A DNA stretch of 64,000 nucleotides from Bacteroidales bacterium (GCA_017542345.1 JAFXXI010000003.1:1-64000); one strand, 5' to 3'; shown: positions 15,440 to 24,331, numbered from the stretch's first letter. Notes: generated by a model not told the origin, from the sequence alone. Numbers and translations are program-made.

Positions 15440-17673
15440 ATGAACAACTAGCCAAACAAATACTCAAAATCTTTGCCAACAACCCCTTCGACGCCTTCAA
15501 CCACAAGCAGGTCAGCTCGCGCATCGGAGCCGGCAGCAAGGCCGAGCGGCAGGAAGTGATACGCACCATGCAGCAGCTGGCCGAAGAGAAACACCTTGTG
15601 GAGGACGACCATAAGGGGAAGTACAGAATCAATCCCAAGAGCATCGACGATGAACTGCTGCCGCGCAACTACGTCACCGGCATCATCGACATGAAGCAGG
15701 GCGGGAAAGCCTACGTCATCCCCGAGGAGGAAGGGCGCGAGGACATCCAGATAGCGCCCAACAATACCCACCACGCCCTGCATGGCGACACGGTGAAGGT
15801 GCTGATGTTCCCGCAGCGCAAGATGCACAAGCCCGAGGGGCAGGTGGTGGAAATCATCAAGCGCGCCAAGACCCGCTTCGTGGGTGTCATACAGAAGCAG
15901 GAGCGCTTCGCCTTCATGGTTAGCGATAGCCGCACCATGCAGGTCGACATTTTCATACACAACGACGACCTTGGCGGTGCCGAGAATGGCGAGAAGGTGT
16001 TGGTGGAGATGACCGAGTGGCCCGAGCGCATGAACAACCCCGTGGGCAAGGTCGTCAAGCGTCTTGGCCGCCCGGGCGACAACAACGTGGAGATGCAGTC
16101 CATATTGGCCGAATACGACTTCCCGCTCGACTTCCCCGCCGAAGTCGAGGAGGAGGCCAAGAAGATAAGGAGACCCACCAAAAAAGATGTGAATGGCCGT
16201 CGCGACTTCCGCGATGTCACTACATTCACCATCGACCCGGCCGATGCCAAGGACTTCGATGATGCGCTGTCCTTCCGCGAACTCCCTAACGGTCATGTCG
16301 AAGTGGGTGTGCATATCGCCGACGTGAGCCACTATGTCAAGCCCGGCAGCGCCATCGACCGCGAAGCATATGAGCGCGGAACGAGCGTCTATCTGGTCGA
16401 CCGCACCATCCCCATGCTGCCCGAAAAGCTCTGCAACGAGGTCTGCTCACTCCGCCAAGACGAGGACAAACTCTGTTTCTCCGTCGTCATGGAGATGGAC
16501 GCCAAGGGTAAGGTCTATGGCAATTGGTTCGGAAAGACTGTCATACGCAGTGACCGCCGCATGGCCTATGAGGAAGCGCAGGAGATAATCGAGAATGGAG
16601 AACGGAAAGTGGAGAGTGGAGAACAAGTGGTTGACGCCATTCTGAAGCTGCACGCTATCGCCACGGTGTTGCGTGCGGCGCGCTACAAGAGCGGTGCCAT
16701 CAATTTCGAGACCCAGGAGGTGAAGTTCCAGCTCGACGAAAATGCCAAGCCCATCGGTGTATACATCAAAGAGAGCAAGGAGGCCAACTGGCTCATCGAG
16801 GAGTTTATGCTCCTGGCCAACAAGAGTGTGGCCGAATACATCGGGAAGCTGAAGAACAAGACGTTTGTATACCGTGTCCATGACGAGCCCAACCCCGAGA
16901 AACTCAATGCCTTTGTGGAGTTTGTCGCCAAGCTGGGCTTCAGCATGAAGACCTCCAGCCGCAAGGCACTTGCCGAGAGCTACAACCGCCTCTTCGAGAA
17001 CATCGCCGGCCGTGGCGAGGAGCACATGGTCGACACTATCGCCATCCGCACCATGAGCAAGGCCTACTACAGCACCGAAAACATCGGGCACTACGGCCTG
17101 GCTTTTCCCTACTACACCCATTTTACCTCGCCCATCCGACGCTATCCCGACCTGATGGTGCACCGTCTTCTGGAGCGCTATCTGCAGGGCGGCGCCTCTG
17201 TCAGTGCCGATGAGTATGAGGAGTACTGCCGCCACTGCTCCGTCATGGAGAAGAAGGCCGCCGACGCCGAGCGCACCAGCGTCAAGTACAAGCAGGCCGA
17301 ATACCTGGCCGACAAGCTGGGTCAGGTCTTCCCGGCCCTTATCAGCGGTGTCAGCAAGTGGGGTATCTATGCCGAAATCGAAGACAGCAAATGCGAGGGC
17401 ATGATACCTATCGGTTCGCTGAAGGACGACTACTACATGCTTGACGAGGACAACTACCAGGTTATCGGTCGCCGTCATGGCCGCTGCTACAAGCTCGGCT
17501 ATCCCGTGCACATCCGCGTCCGGAAAGTCGACCTCCTTAAGAAGCAGATAGACTTCGACCTCGTCGACGAGGATGAGCTGAACCGTCCGCAGCCGTCCCA
17601 TCCGGACAGGAACAAGGCACCGCATGGCAAGAAAGGCTCCAAGCCCAGGGAGCGTTCCCACCGCAAGCGTTAA
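15436..17673 (+). CDS. rnr: Ribonuclease R
   Basis: A 745-aa 3'-5' exoribonuclease that degrades structured RNA. Order: N-terminal winged-helix and cold-shock domains (about 1-220), RNB catalytic domain with DPADAKDFDDALS (about 269-281, metal-binding Asp residues), S1 domain (about 635-715) and a Lys/Arg-rich tail. An in-frame low-complexity insert is visible at residues 386-397 (NGERKVESGEQ, DNA 16591-16625), where relatives have only a short EIIETGEG-type loop. Position in a surface loop would make it tolerable. Overlaps the M3 peptidase gene by 4 bp and converges on the transketolase N subunit. Confidence 0.95.
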   Translation: MNEQLAKQILKIFANNPFDAFNHKQVSSRIGAGSKAERQEVIRTMQQLAEEKHLVEDDHKGKYRINPKSIDDELLPRNYVTGIIDMKQGGKAYVIPEEEGREDIQIAPNNTHHALHGDTVKVLMFPQRKMHKPEGQVVEIIKRAKTRFVGVIQKQERFAFMVSDSRTMQVDIFIHNDDLGGAENGEKVLVEMTEWPERMNNPVGKVVKRLGRPGDNNVEMQSILAEYDFPLDFPAEVEEEAKKIRRPTKKDVNGRRDFRDVTTFTIDPADAKDFDDALSFRELPNGHVEVGVHIADVSHYVKPGSAIDREAYERGTSVYLVDRTIPMLPEKLCNEVCSLRQDEDKLCFSVVMEMDAKGKVYGNWFGKTVIRSDRRMAYEEAQEIIENGERKVESGEQVVDAILKLHAIATVLRAARYKSGAINFETQEVKFQLDENAKPIGVYIKESKEANWLIEEFMLLANKSVAEYIGKLKNKTFVYRVHDEPNPEKLNAFVEFVAKLGFSMKTSSRKALAESYNRLFENIAGRGEEHMVDTIAIRTMSKAYYSTENIGHYGLAFPYYTHFTSPIRRYPDLMVHRLLERYLQGGASVSADEYEEYCRHCSVMEKKAADAERTSVKYKQAEYLADKLGQVFPALISGVSKWGIYAEIEDSKCEGMIPIGSLKDDYYMLDEDNYQVIGRRHGRCYKLGYPVHIRVRKVDLLKKQIDFDLVDEDELNRPQPSHPDRNKAPHGKKGSKPRERSHRKR

Positions 17674-17676
17674 AAG

Positions 17677-17712
17677 CAAAGGGGGCCCTGCAGGATTGCG
17701 GGGCCCCCTTTG
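17677..17712. terminator. Bidirectional terminator between rnr and transketolase N subunit
   Basis: Perfect 12-bp arms (CAAAGGGGGCCC and its complement) around a 12-base loop, 3 bp after the rnr stop. It serves both convergent genes. Confidence 0.8.
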
Positions 17713-17731
17713 TGTTTTGTCTGAGTGCCAA

Positions 17732-18580
17732 TCAGAAGTCGCCCAGGGTCTCGGGCAACTGGGCGAGGGCCTTGGGCAGGTCCCCTTCAGATAGCACCGA
17801 GCCGTGGTATTTGTTGGTGTCCTGCATGAAGTCGACACCGTAGCCCATCTTGGTCTTCAGCAGCACGCACACCGGGCTGCCCTGGCCGCTCATCTGCTTG
17901 GCCTTGGCCATGCCGTCGAGCACCTGCTGCATGTCGTTGCCGTTCTCAATCACGACTACTTTCCAGAGGAAGCTCTCGAATTTGGCCTTGAGATCGCCGA
18001 GGGTCATCACTTCGTCCACCGTGGCGTCGATCTGCTGGTTGTTGTAGTCGACGGTGGCTATGAGGTTATCGACATGCTTGGCGCCGGCAAACATCACGGC
18101 CTCCCATATCTGTCCTTCCTCCAGCTCGCCGTCGCCGTGCATGGTGTAGACCAGGTGCTTGTCGCCCGTCATCTTCTTGCCGAGGGCGGCGCCGATGCCG
18201 ACGCTCATGCCCTGCCCCAGCGAGCCGCTGGCCATGCGGATGCCCGGCAGGCCGTGCTCGGTCGAGGGGTGGCCCTGCAGGCGGGTGCCGAACTTGCGGA
18301 AAGTCTTGAGTTCATCCACGGGGAAGTAGCCGCGGCGCGCCATGGTGCTGTAGATGACCGGCGTGATGTGGCCCTGGCTGACGAAGAGCATGTCCTCGCC
18401 CTCGCCGCTCATGGTGAAGCTCTTGGGGTCGAAGTCCATGAGGTTGAAGTTCATGGCCACGAACCAGTCGGCTGTGCCGAGTGAGCCGCCCGGGTGACCG
18501 CTCTTGGCGTTGGTGGTCATTCTCAAAATATCGCGGCGCACCTGCGTCGCAATCTGCTGGAGTTCTGCTGTCGTTTTCAT
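17732..18580 (-). CDS. Transketolase, N-terminal (thiamine diphosphate-binding) subunit
   Basis: A 282-aa protein equal to the first domain of transketolase. It has SGHPGGSLG (His29), the thiamine diphosphate motif GDGELEEGQIWEA from 149 with the matching DYNNQQ near 178, and ends directly after the first domain. The ATG at 18580 fits the family; the longer frame to 18748 reads through the upstream lipoprotein gene and is not used. Its stop-start contact with that gene is TAATG. The partner C subunit is at 1-954 on the opposite strand. The two should assemble into the active enzyme. Confidence 0.93.
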   Translation of the reverse strand: MKTTAELQQIATQVRRDILRMTTNAKSGHPGGSLGTADWFVAMNFNLMDFDPKSFTMSGEGEDMLFVSQGHITPVIYSTMARRGYFPVDELKTFRKFGTRLQGHPSTEHGLPGIRMASGSLGQGMSVGIGAALGKKMTGDKHLVYTMHGDGELEEGQIWEAVMFAGAKHVDNLIATVDYNNQQIDATVDEVMTLGDLKAKFESFLWKVVVIENGNDMQQVLDGMAKAKQMSGQGSPVCVLLKTKMGYGVDFMQDTNKYHGSVLSEGDLPKALAQLPETLGDF

Positions 18581-19047
18581 TATTCTTGTGTTTTGTTTTT
18601 CTTCAACTTGAATACATACTGGCGTGAGTTCTGGTCGACGGCGAAGAGCTCGTCGCCGTGGCGGGTGACGCTGACGGTCAGCGTGTTCTCGTCCCAGTCG
18701 TGGATGGTGCCGGTGCCGCGGTCGCCCTTCATGGTGACATGTCCCCACACGCGTCCCTGCGCTCCGTCGGTCTCCACATAGATGGTCTCGGCCTGCCCCT
18801 TGTCCTGCTTGCGCTGTGCGGCAGCGGCTGTGTTGGCCGGCGACGGGCTCTTGGCCTTCTTGTCGAAGTAGCTCTCGCCTTTCGACAGGTTGACGGGTTT
18901 CAGCTCCAGTTCTACGGTGTCTTCGAAACCGGCGACGACCACTTCGGGCTGTGCGGCGGTGGAGTCGTCTGTCGCGGCGGGTTTGGGATTGCAGGCGGCC
19001 AGAAGTGCCAGGCCGGCGATCGGGAGGATGATGTGTCTGATGTCCAT
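18580..19047 (-). CDS. Lipoprotein of unknown function
   Basis: A 155-aa lipoprotein (MDIRHIILPIAGLALLAAC, lipobox LAAC). After a disordered Ala/Pro/Asp-rich region comes a beta-rich C-terminal part (TGTIHDWDENTLTVSVTRHG, then RQYVFKLKK) that may be a small barrel. No known family recognised. It is the middle gene of a unit made of secreted nuclease, lipoprotein and transketolase N subunit; the link to sugar metabolism may be only positional. Overlaps the next start by one base. Confidence 0.6.
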   Translation of the reverse strand: MDIRHIILPIAGLALLAACNPKPAATDDSTAAQPEVVVAGFEDTVELELKPVNLSKGESYFDKKAKSPSPANTAAAAQRKQDKGQAETIYVETDGAQGRVWGHVTMKGDRGTGTIHDWDENTLTVSVTRHGDELFAVDQNSRQYVFKLKKNKTQE

Positions 19048-19065
19048 ATTGTTATTGCTCTTTTC

Positions 19066-19878
19066 TTATTGCCATGTGTTCCAGTTAATGGTTGCCTCGA
19101 CACTGTCGGGCAGGGTGGGGAAGAGGTCGGCCGGCCAGCCGTGGCGACTGCCCGCGATGGCGGCCTCCACGCTGTCCACCGTCACGGTGTAGGTGCGCGG
19201 TGCGCCGGTCTGCCGGTCGTTGGCGACGATAAATCCCACCGTCTGCCAGCCGCGTCCGGTGTTGACGGCCAGCGCTTTGAAGAAGCGGTCGGGCACCTGC
19301 ACGCATCCGGGCCCTATGTGGCACTCCTCGCCGTCATAGAGGGGGCCGCACACCACCGCCACGCTGCCGTGCCGCCGCGCCGTGCGGCGGGTCAACTCCT
19401 CGATTTTGCGCCATGCCTGGGAGTTCATCTCATGGTGCTGCGGGCAGATGTTGGTGAAGTAGTAGCTCTCCTCCAACGCTCTCTCGCTCCATTTCATGTC
19501 GGCGCGGGGTGCCATGTGCCCCTTGTCCCATCCGCTGTTGGAGTAGTCCTCGCGCGAGGCTTTGGGGCGTTGCACATCGGGGTCCCAGCTGAAGGAATAT
19601 TGTCCGTTGCACTGTCCATTTGCCTCGTCGGCGGTGAGCACCCACGCCACCCAGTCGGGGCAGAGTGTGGTGTGATTGTAGGAGGCCGTGTAGCCGGTGT
19701 GGCGCACAATGTCCTCGCCTTGGCGCATTGCCGGCAGGGCCACCGTGTCGGCCACAGGCTCCGCGTCACCCCGGATCTGCTTGTCAGCGATGCTGAAACC
19801 GCACGACACAACCATGCCTGCGGCAATGGCGGCCACCATCGCCGCCCACATCGTCCGGGGCTGCTGTCCGTGTTTCAT
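19066..19878 (-). CDS. Secreted DNA/RNA non-specific endonuclease
   Basis: A 270-aa member of the Serratia nuclease (Endonuclease_NS) family. The active-site motif is DKGHMAPRAD (118-127, catalytic His121; canonical DRGH), followed by the metal-site region NICPQHHEMNSQAW (about 140-153). The N terminus has a hydrophobic export segment, AAMVAAIAAGMVVSC, with a possible lipobox, so it is periplasmic or surface bound. It cuts nucleic acids for nutrient use or defence. A TATCTTTG element on the minus strand (19927-19920) lies 42 bp upstream. Confidence 0.88.
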   Translation of the reverse strand: MKHGQQPRTMWAAMVAAIAAGMVVSCGFSIADKQIRGDAEPVADTVALPAMRQGEDIVRHTGYTASYNHTTLCPDWVAWVLTADEANGQCNGQYSFSWDPDVQRPKASREDYSNSGWDKGHMAPRADMKWSERALEESYYFTNICPQHHEMNSQAWRKIEELTRRTARRHGSVAVVCGPLYDGEECHIGPGCVQVPDRFFKALAVNTGRGWQTVGFIVANDRQTGAPRTYTVTVDSVEAAIAGSRHGWPADLFPTLPDSVEATINWNTWQ

Positions 19879-19919
19879 TGTCAGGCCTATGCGCTACGCG
19901 CGCAACATGAAATTCGGTG

Positions 19920-19927
19920 CAAAGATA
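19920..19927 (-). promoter_or_regulatory. -7 element of the secreted-nuclease operon
   Basis: Minus strand TATCTTTG, 42 bp before the ATG at 19878. A TTTTGCC further upstream is 24 bp away, longer than the usual 19-21, so the -33 element is uncertain. Confidence 0.5.
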
Positions 19928-19978
19928 CAAAATAATATTCACACCGCGCGGCAAAAGTTACAAACAACCGGTTGAAAC

Positions 19979-20126
19979 GCCATCCCCTCCGCATCCTAAG
20001 GGGTCGTTTGACGCTCGTTTAACGCTCGTTCTACGCTCGTTTAACGCTAAAAACCGTAGAAATACCGTAGAAATACCGTAGAACGACCGTAGAACGACCG
20101 GAGGGGAAGCGGAGGGGAAGGGGAGG
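19979..20126. repeat. 11-bp-period inverted array, locus 2
   Basis: About thirteen 11-bp units. The left arm is CGTTTAACGCT / CGTTCTACGCT, the centre CTAAAAACC, and the right arm is CGTAGAAATAC, CGTAGAACGAC and then purine-rich CGGAGGGGAAG. The arms are imperfect complements of each other. It occupies most of the gap between the nuclease and pfkA genes; the remainder contains only the pfkA promoter. Confidence 0.85.
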
Positions 20127-20173
20127 AAAAAGTGACACGGGAGGGGGAGGAGGAGAAAAAAAAACGGTGCGGA

Positions 20174-20227
20174 TTTGGTGGTGTCGGATATTTTTCTTAT
20201 ATTTGTAGTCCGCAACCAGTGTTGCGG
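20174..20227 (+). promoter_or_regulatory. pfkA promoter and 5' hairpin
   Basis: TTTG at 20174-20177, 20-bp spacer, TATATTTG at 20198-20205. The transcript would begin just before a perfect hairpin (CCGCAAC-CAGT-GTTGCGG, 20210-20227), which could protect the 5' end. Confidence 0.78.
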
Positions 20228-20267
20228 ATATTGGCAAGGATTTGATATTGAACGAAAAATAGACACT

Positions 20268-21368
20268 ATGGCACTGAAAAGAGTGATGGTTTTGACTGGC
20301 GGGGGCGACTGCCCGGGCCTCAATGCGGTGATTCGCGGCATCGTGAAGCGCGCCTCGCAGGCCACCGACTGGGAGGTGATTGGCTGCATCGAGTCGTTCA
20401 ACGGTGTGCTGCGCGAGCCGACAGAGATAGTGATGCTCGACGAGAAGACCGTGGAAGGACTTCAGATACAGGGTGGTACGATACTTGGTACCACCAACAA
20501 GGGCGGTCCCTTCGCCTGGCCGGTGAAACAGGCCGACGGCAGCTGGACCACTGTGGACCGCAGCGACGAGATGCTGCGCAAGCTGCAATATATGGGCGTG
20601 GATGCCGTCATCAACATCGGCGGCGACGGCAGCCAGCGCATCTCGCTGGGGTTGAGCAAGAAAGGCCTCAATATCGTGGGCGTGCCCAAGACCATCGACA
20701 ACGACCTTTCGCTGACCGACTACACCTTTGGTTTCCAGACAGCTGTGCAGATTTGCACCGACGCCATCGACAAGCTGGTGACCACCGCCGCGAGCCACAA
20801 CCGCGTGTTCATCCTCGAGGTGATGGGACGCGACGCGGGCTGGATAGCCTTGCACTCGGCCATCGCAGGCGGTGCCGACGTGTGCCTGATACCAGAGATA
20901 CCGTATGACATTCAGAAAGTCAAGGCGAAGATAGAGCAGCGCTACAACAAACGTCGTGGCTACTGTATCATTGTGGTGGCCGAGGGCGCGATGCCCAAGG
21001 GCGGCACGGTGACGGGCAGCGTGAGCGGAGAGGTGGGCTATCAGCACATCAAGCTGGGCGGCGTGGGCGAGCAGCTGGCTGCCGACCTGAAGGCCGCTGG
21101 CGTGGAGCACGACATACGCTACACCATCTTGGGCCACCTGCAGCGTGGCGGCACACCGATTGCTTTCGACCGCGTGTTGGCCACCGAGTTCGGCGTGCGC
21201 GCCATGGAGTTCGTCATGGAGGGCCGCTTCGGCCAGATGGTGGCCTACCATCACCCCGATGTGGTGGGCATACCGCTGGAGGAGGCCGTTCGCGAGCAGA
21301 ACCTCGTGGCCCCCGACAGCCGCCTGGTGCATACCGCCAAAGGGGTTGGAATTGAGTTTGGCGATTGA
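20268..21368 (+). CDS. pfkA: 6-phosphofructokinase
   Basis: A 366-aa phosphofructokinase, the committed step of glycolysis. Phosphate-donor site residues are mixed: GGDGS at 118-122 has the Gly typical of ATP-dependent enzymes, while PKTIDND at 140-146 has the Lys typical of pyrophosphate-dependent ones. This Gly/Lys combination is found in the group III-like enzymes, so donor choice cannot be read directly. The start at 20268 gives MALKRVMVLTGGGDCPGLN; the longer frame runs into the promoter. A thioesterase gene and a flavodoxin lipoprotein follow within 20 bp each. Confidence 0.93.
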   Translation: MALKRVMVLTGGGDCPGLNAVIRGIVKRASQATDWEVIGCIESFNGVLREPTEIVMLDEKTVEGLQIQGGTILGTTNKGGPFAWPVKQADGSWTTVDRSDEMLRKLQYMGVDAVINIGGDGSQRISLGLSKKGLNIVGVPKTIDNDLSLTDYTFGFQTAVQICTDAIDKLVTTAASHNRVFILEVMGRDAGWIALHSAIAGGADVCLIPEIPYDIQKVKAKIEQRYNKRRGYCIIVVAEGAMPKGGTVTGSVSGEVGYQHIKLGGVGEQLAADLKAAGVEHDIRYTILGHLQRGGTPIAFDRVLATEFGVRAMEFVMEGRFGQMVAYHHPDVVGIPLEEAVREQNLVAPDSRLVHTAKGVGIEFGD

Positions 21369-21385
21369 TAGAAAAGACAGACAAT

Positions 21386-21799
21386 ATGGAGATTAGACCT
21401 TACAGGCACGAAGTGAAGTACTATGAGTGCGACCGCATGGGCATCACGCACCACTCGAACTACATACGCTTCATGGAGGAGGCGCGTGTGGACTGGATGG
21501 ATCAGTTGGGCTATGGTTTCGACCGCATGGAGGCCGAGGGGGTGGTGTCGCCGGTGGTATCGGTGGAGTGCCGCTACCGCCAGTCTACCACCTTCAAGGA
21601 CGTGATAGAGATTGTGCCCAGGGTGGCTGAGGCGACGACGCTGAAGCTGGTGGTCGAATACACGATGACCTGCGGCGGACGCGTGGTCTGCACCGGCACG
21701 AGCACCCACTGCTTCATGGAGAATGGGCGGCCGGTGTCGCTCGAAGCGCGCTTCCCGGAGCTGTATGCCGGGATGATGGCAAGCAAGGCAAACAAATAA
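21386..21799 (+). CDS. Acyl-CoA thioesterase (4HBT / YbgC-like hotdog fold)
   Basis: A 137-aa single hotdog domain. The catalytic region ECDRMGITHHSNYIRFMEEAR has the family's Asp (16) and the conserved Asn-Tyr and Glu. These enzymes hydrolyse short- or medium-chain acyl-CoA or aromatic CoA esters. The ATG at 21386 fits the fold start; an in-frame ATG at 21365 is less likely. It sits 17 bp after pfkA and 16 bp before the flavodoxin lipoprotein, so it is probably co-transcribed. Confidence 0.85.
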   Translation: MEIRPYRHEVKYYECDRMGITHHSNYIRFMEEARVDWMDQLGYGFDRMEAEGVVSPVVSVECRYRQSTTFKDVIEIVPRVAEATTLKLVVEYTMTCGGRVVCTGTSTHCFMENGRPVSLEARFPELYAGMMASKANK

Positions 21800-21815
21800 G
21801 AAAACAGATAGAACA

Positions 21816-22646
21816 ATGAAAACGATGAAGTTGATGCTGGCCGTGACGATAGTGGCCATGGCTGCCGCCGGATGCGGCTCGAAGAAAGCAGGGGAGAAGG
21901 TGCTGGTGCTGTACTACTCGCAGACCGGCAACACCAAGATGGTGGCCGAGGAGATTGCCAATCGCCTCGAGGCCGATATCGAGGAGATAGTGATGGTGAA
22001 CCCCTACGACCCTGACTTCCAGGCTACCATTGCGCAATGCATGAAGGACCACGAGGCAGGGGTGACGCCCGAGATTCAGCCGGTGAAGGCCGACCTGTCG
22101 AAGTATGGGGTTATCTTCCTGGGCTATCCCGTGTGGTTCGGCACCTATGCCCCGCCGGTGGCCAAGTGGCTTGAGGGCGTCGACCTCAGCGGCAAGAAGG
22201 TGGTGCCCTTCTGCACCTTTGGCAGCGGAGGATTGGAGTCGAGCGTGAAAGACCTGCGCCAGTGCCAGCCCACTGCCAATGTGCTTGACGGGTACGGCGT
22301 GCGTGCCGCGCGGCTTGAGGCCATGCCCGAGGAGGTGGATCAGTTCTTGAAAGCCAACGACTTCATGGAAGGAGCGTATCTTGTGCTGGATGAGTTTCCG
22401 GAGCAGCATCCTGTGAGCGACGAGGAGGCGGCTGTGTTCGATGCCGCCGTGGGCGGCTACCCCATGCTGCATGCCAAGGCCAAGAGCGTGGCCACCCGTG
22501 CCCTGCTGGAAGGCACCGAGTACCTCTTCACCGCCGAAGACCTTCCGCGTGAGGACAAGCCCGACATGCCTCCTGCCGGCGAAATTCAGGTCTACGTCAC
22601 CGTCCTCAACGGCCAGACTCCCGTCTTCACCAAGGTTGTGCGGTAG
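21816..22646 (+). CDS. Flavodoxin-like lipoprotein
   Basis: A 276-aa lipoprotein (AAAGC lipobox, Cys20) carrying a flavodoxin-type domain: FMN phosphate loop YSQTGNTKMV (34-43), then the YPVWFG segment near 108 that stacks on the isoalloxazine ring. The C-terminal 90 residues add an extension not found in simple flavodoxins. An exported flavoprotein implies electron transfer outside the cytoplasm or at the periplasmic membrane face. Located at the end of the pfkA unit, before the purH promoter. Confidence 0.8.
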   Translation: MKTMKLMLAVTIVAMAAAGCGSKKAGEKVLVLYYSQTGNTKMVAEEIANRLEADIEEIVMVNPYDPDFQATIAQCMKDHEAGVTPEIQPVKADLSKYGVIFLGYPVWFGTYAPPVAKWLEGVDLSGKKVVPFCTFGSGGLESSVKDLRQCQPTANVLDGYGVRAARLEAMPEEVDQFLKANDFMEGAYLVLDEFPEQHPVSDEEAAVFDAAVGGYPMLHAKAKSVATRALLEGTEYLFTAEDLPREDKPDMPPAGEIQVYVTVLNGQTPVFTKVVR

Positions 22647-22675
22647 CGTTATTTAAAATATGTTAATAAAATTAT

Positions 22676-22706
22676 TTTGCACGATTTAAAAATAGTTGTA
22701 TATTTG
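22676..22706 (+). promoter_or_regulatory. purH promoter
   Basis: TTTG at 22676-22679, 19-bp spacer, TATATTTG at 22699-22706, 95 bp upstream of the ATG. No PurR-type palindrome is obvious in the leader. Confidence 0.8.
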
Positions 22707-22801
22707 CATTCAGCGAGATTTGTGCAAAATATTGCTCAAATGGTGTATTGTCAGTGTTTTGTGCGATTATTTGCATGAGAGGAAATAGATAAATTAACAA
22801 A

Positions 22802-24331
22802 ATGGAACCCAAACGCATAAAATCAGCCCTCGTGTCGGTCTTCTACAAGGACGGACTGGAGGACATCGTTAAAGCACTTGACGCCCAGGGAGTAACCATC
22901 TACAGTACGGGCGGTACCTATGACTTCATCAGCAAACTCGGCATCCAGCCGGTGGCCGTGGAGAGCCTGACGGGCTATCCCTCCATCCTTGGCGGCCGTG
23001 TGAAGACTTTGCACCCCAAGGTGTTCGGCGGCATTCTGGCACGTCGCGACATGTTCAGCGACGGCGAGCAGCTGGCCGAGTACGAGATACCGGAGATTGA
23101 CCTCGTCATCGTCGACCTTTACCCCTTCGAGCAGACCGTGGCCAGCGGCGCGGCAGAGCAGGACATCATCGAGAAGATAGATATCGGCGGCATCAGCCTT
23201 ATCCGTGCTGCCGCCAAGAACTTCAACGACGTGGTGATAGTGCCCGCCGTGGACTACTACAAGGAGTTTCTCGACATCTACAAGGAGCAGGACGGCTGCA
23301 CCACGCTGGAGCAGCGCCACCGCTTTGCGGCATATGCCTTCAATGTCAGCAGCCACTATGACACCGCCATCTTCAACCACTTCAATGAGAGCGAGCAGTT
23401 GCCGGTGTTCAAGCAGAGCAGCCGCCACGGCGAGGTGTTGCGCTACGGCGAGAACCCCCATCAAAAGGGTGTCTTCTATGGCAATATAGAGGACTGCTTC
23501 GACAAGCTCAACGGCAAAGAGATAAGCTATAACAACCTGGGCGACATCGATGCCGCCTGCGCCCTCATCGACGACTTCGAGGGGCAGACCGCCTTTGCCA
23601 TCCTGAAGCACAACAACGCCTGCGGCATGGCTGTGCGCAAGACCCTGCTGGACGCCTGGAAGGATGCCTTGGCCGGCGACCCCGTCAGCGCTTTTGGCGG
23701 AGTACTCATCTGCAACCAGAAGGTGACCAAAGAGGTGGCCGACGAGATGCACAAGATTTTCTTTGAGGTCTGCATCGCCCCCGACTACGACGAGGATGCC
23801 CTCGCTGTTCTGAAGGGCAAGAAGAACCGCATCATCCTGCGCCGCAAAGGCTTCAAGATGGCCGACCCGATGTTCCGTTCGGTGCTCAACGGTGTGCTGG
23901 TGCAGGACCGCGACACCGTGGTGCCTACCGCCAAGGACATGGAGAAAAGTGTCACCAGCACCAAGATTACCAAGCAGCAGGCCGAGGACCTGGCGTTTGC
24001 CACCATCCTCGTCAAACATACCAAGAGCAATGCCATCGTGCTGGCCAAGGGCCGTCAGCTCTACGCCAGCGGCACGGGTCAGACCAGTCGCGTCGACGCG
24101 CTGCGCCAGGCCATCGCCAAGGCCAAGAGCTTCGGCTTCGACCTTAACGGCGCAGTCATGGCAAGCGATGCATTCTTCCCCTTCCCTGACTGTGTGGAGA
24201 TAGCCCATGAGGCTGGCATCGTGGCTGTCGCCCATCCGGGAGGCAGCATCCACGACCAGGACAGCATTGACTATTGTGAGAAGAACCACATGGGTATGGC
24301 CATTACCGGTAAACGTCACTTCAAACACTAA
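22802..24331 (+). CDS. purH: Bifunctional AICAR transformylase / IMP cyclohydrolase
   Basis: A 509-aa enzyme for the last two steps of IMP synthesis. The N-terminal cyclohydrolase (about 1-195) begins KSALVSVFYKDGLEDIVKAL and has STGGTYDFI, GGRVKTLHPKVFGGIL and DLYPF. The C-terminal transformylase (about 196-509) has RYGENPHQKG, KHNNACGMA and SDAFFPFPD, and ends ITGKRHFKH. Full length for the family. Followed 42 bp later by mreB, an arrangement I recall as common in Bacteroidales. purA is elsewhere in the window (40510). Confidence 0.97.
   Translation: MEPKRIKSALVSVFYKDGLEDIVKALDAQGVTIYSTGGTYDFISKLGIQPVAVESLTGYPSILGGRVKTLHPKVFGGILARRDMFSDGEQLAEYEIPEIDLVIVDLYPFEQTVASGAAEQDIIEKIDIGGISLIRAAAKNFNDVVIVPAVDYYKEFLDIYKEQDGCTTLEQRHRFAAYAFNVSSHYDTAIFNHFNESEQLPVFKQSSRHGEVLRYGENPHQKGVFYGNIEDCFDKLNGKEISYNNLGDIDAACALIDDFEGQTAFAILKHNNACGMAVRKTLLDAWKDALAGDPVSAFGGVLICNQKVTKEVADEMHKIFFEVCIAPDYDEDALAVLKGKKNRIILRRKGFKMADPMFRSVLNGVLVQDRDTVVPTAKDMEKSVTSTKITKQQAEDLAFATILVKHTKSNAIVLAKGRQLYASGTGQTSRVDALRQAIAKAKSFGFDLNGAVMASDAFFPFPDCVEIAHEAGIVAVAHPGGSIHDQDSIDYCEKNHMGMAITGKRHFKH

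Noticed and set aside
18581..18748. N-terminal extension of the transketolase N subunit
   Set aside because: These codons lie within the upstream lipoprotein gene in another frame and do not resemble the transketolase family; the TAATG junction at 18580 gives the natural start.
22823..24328. Long open frame antisense to purH
   Set aside because: No protein features; purH on the plus strand is full length and conserved. Similar shadows opposite mreB, ileS, the M3 peptidase, htpG and mfd were dropped for the same reason.
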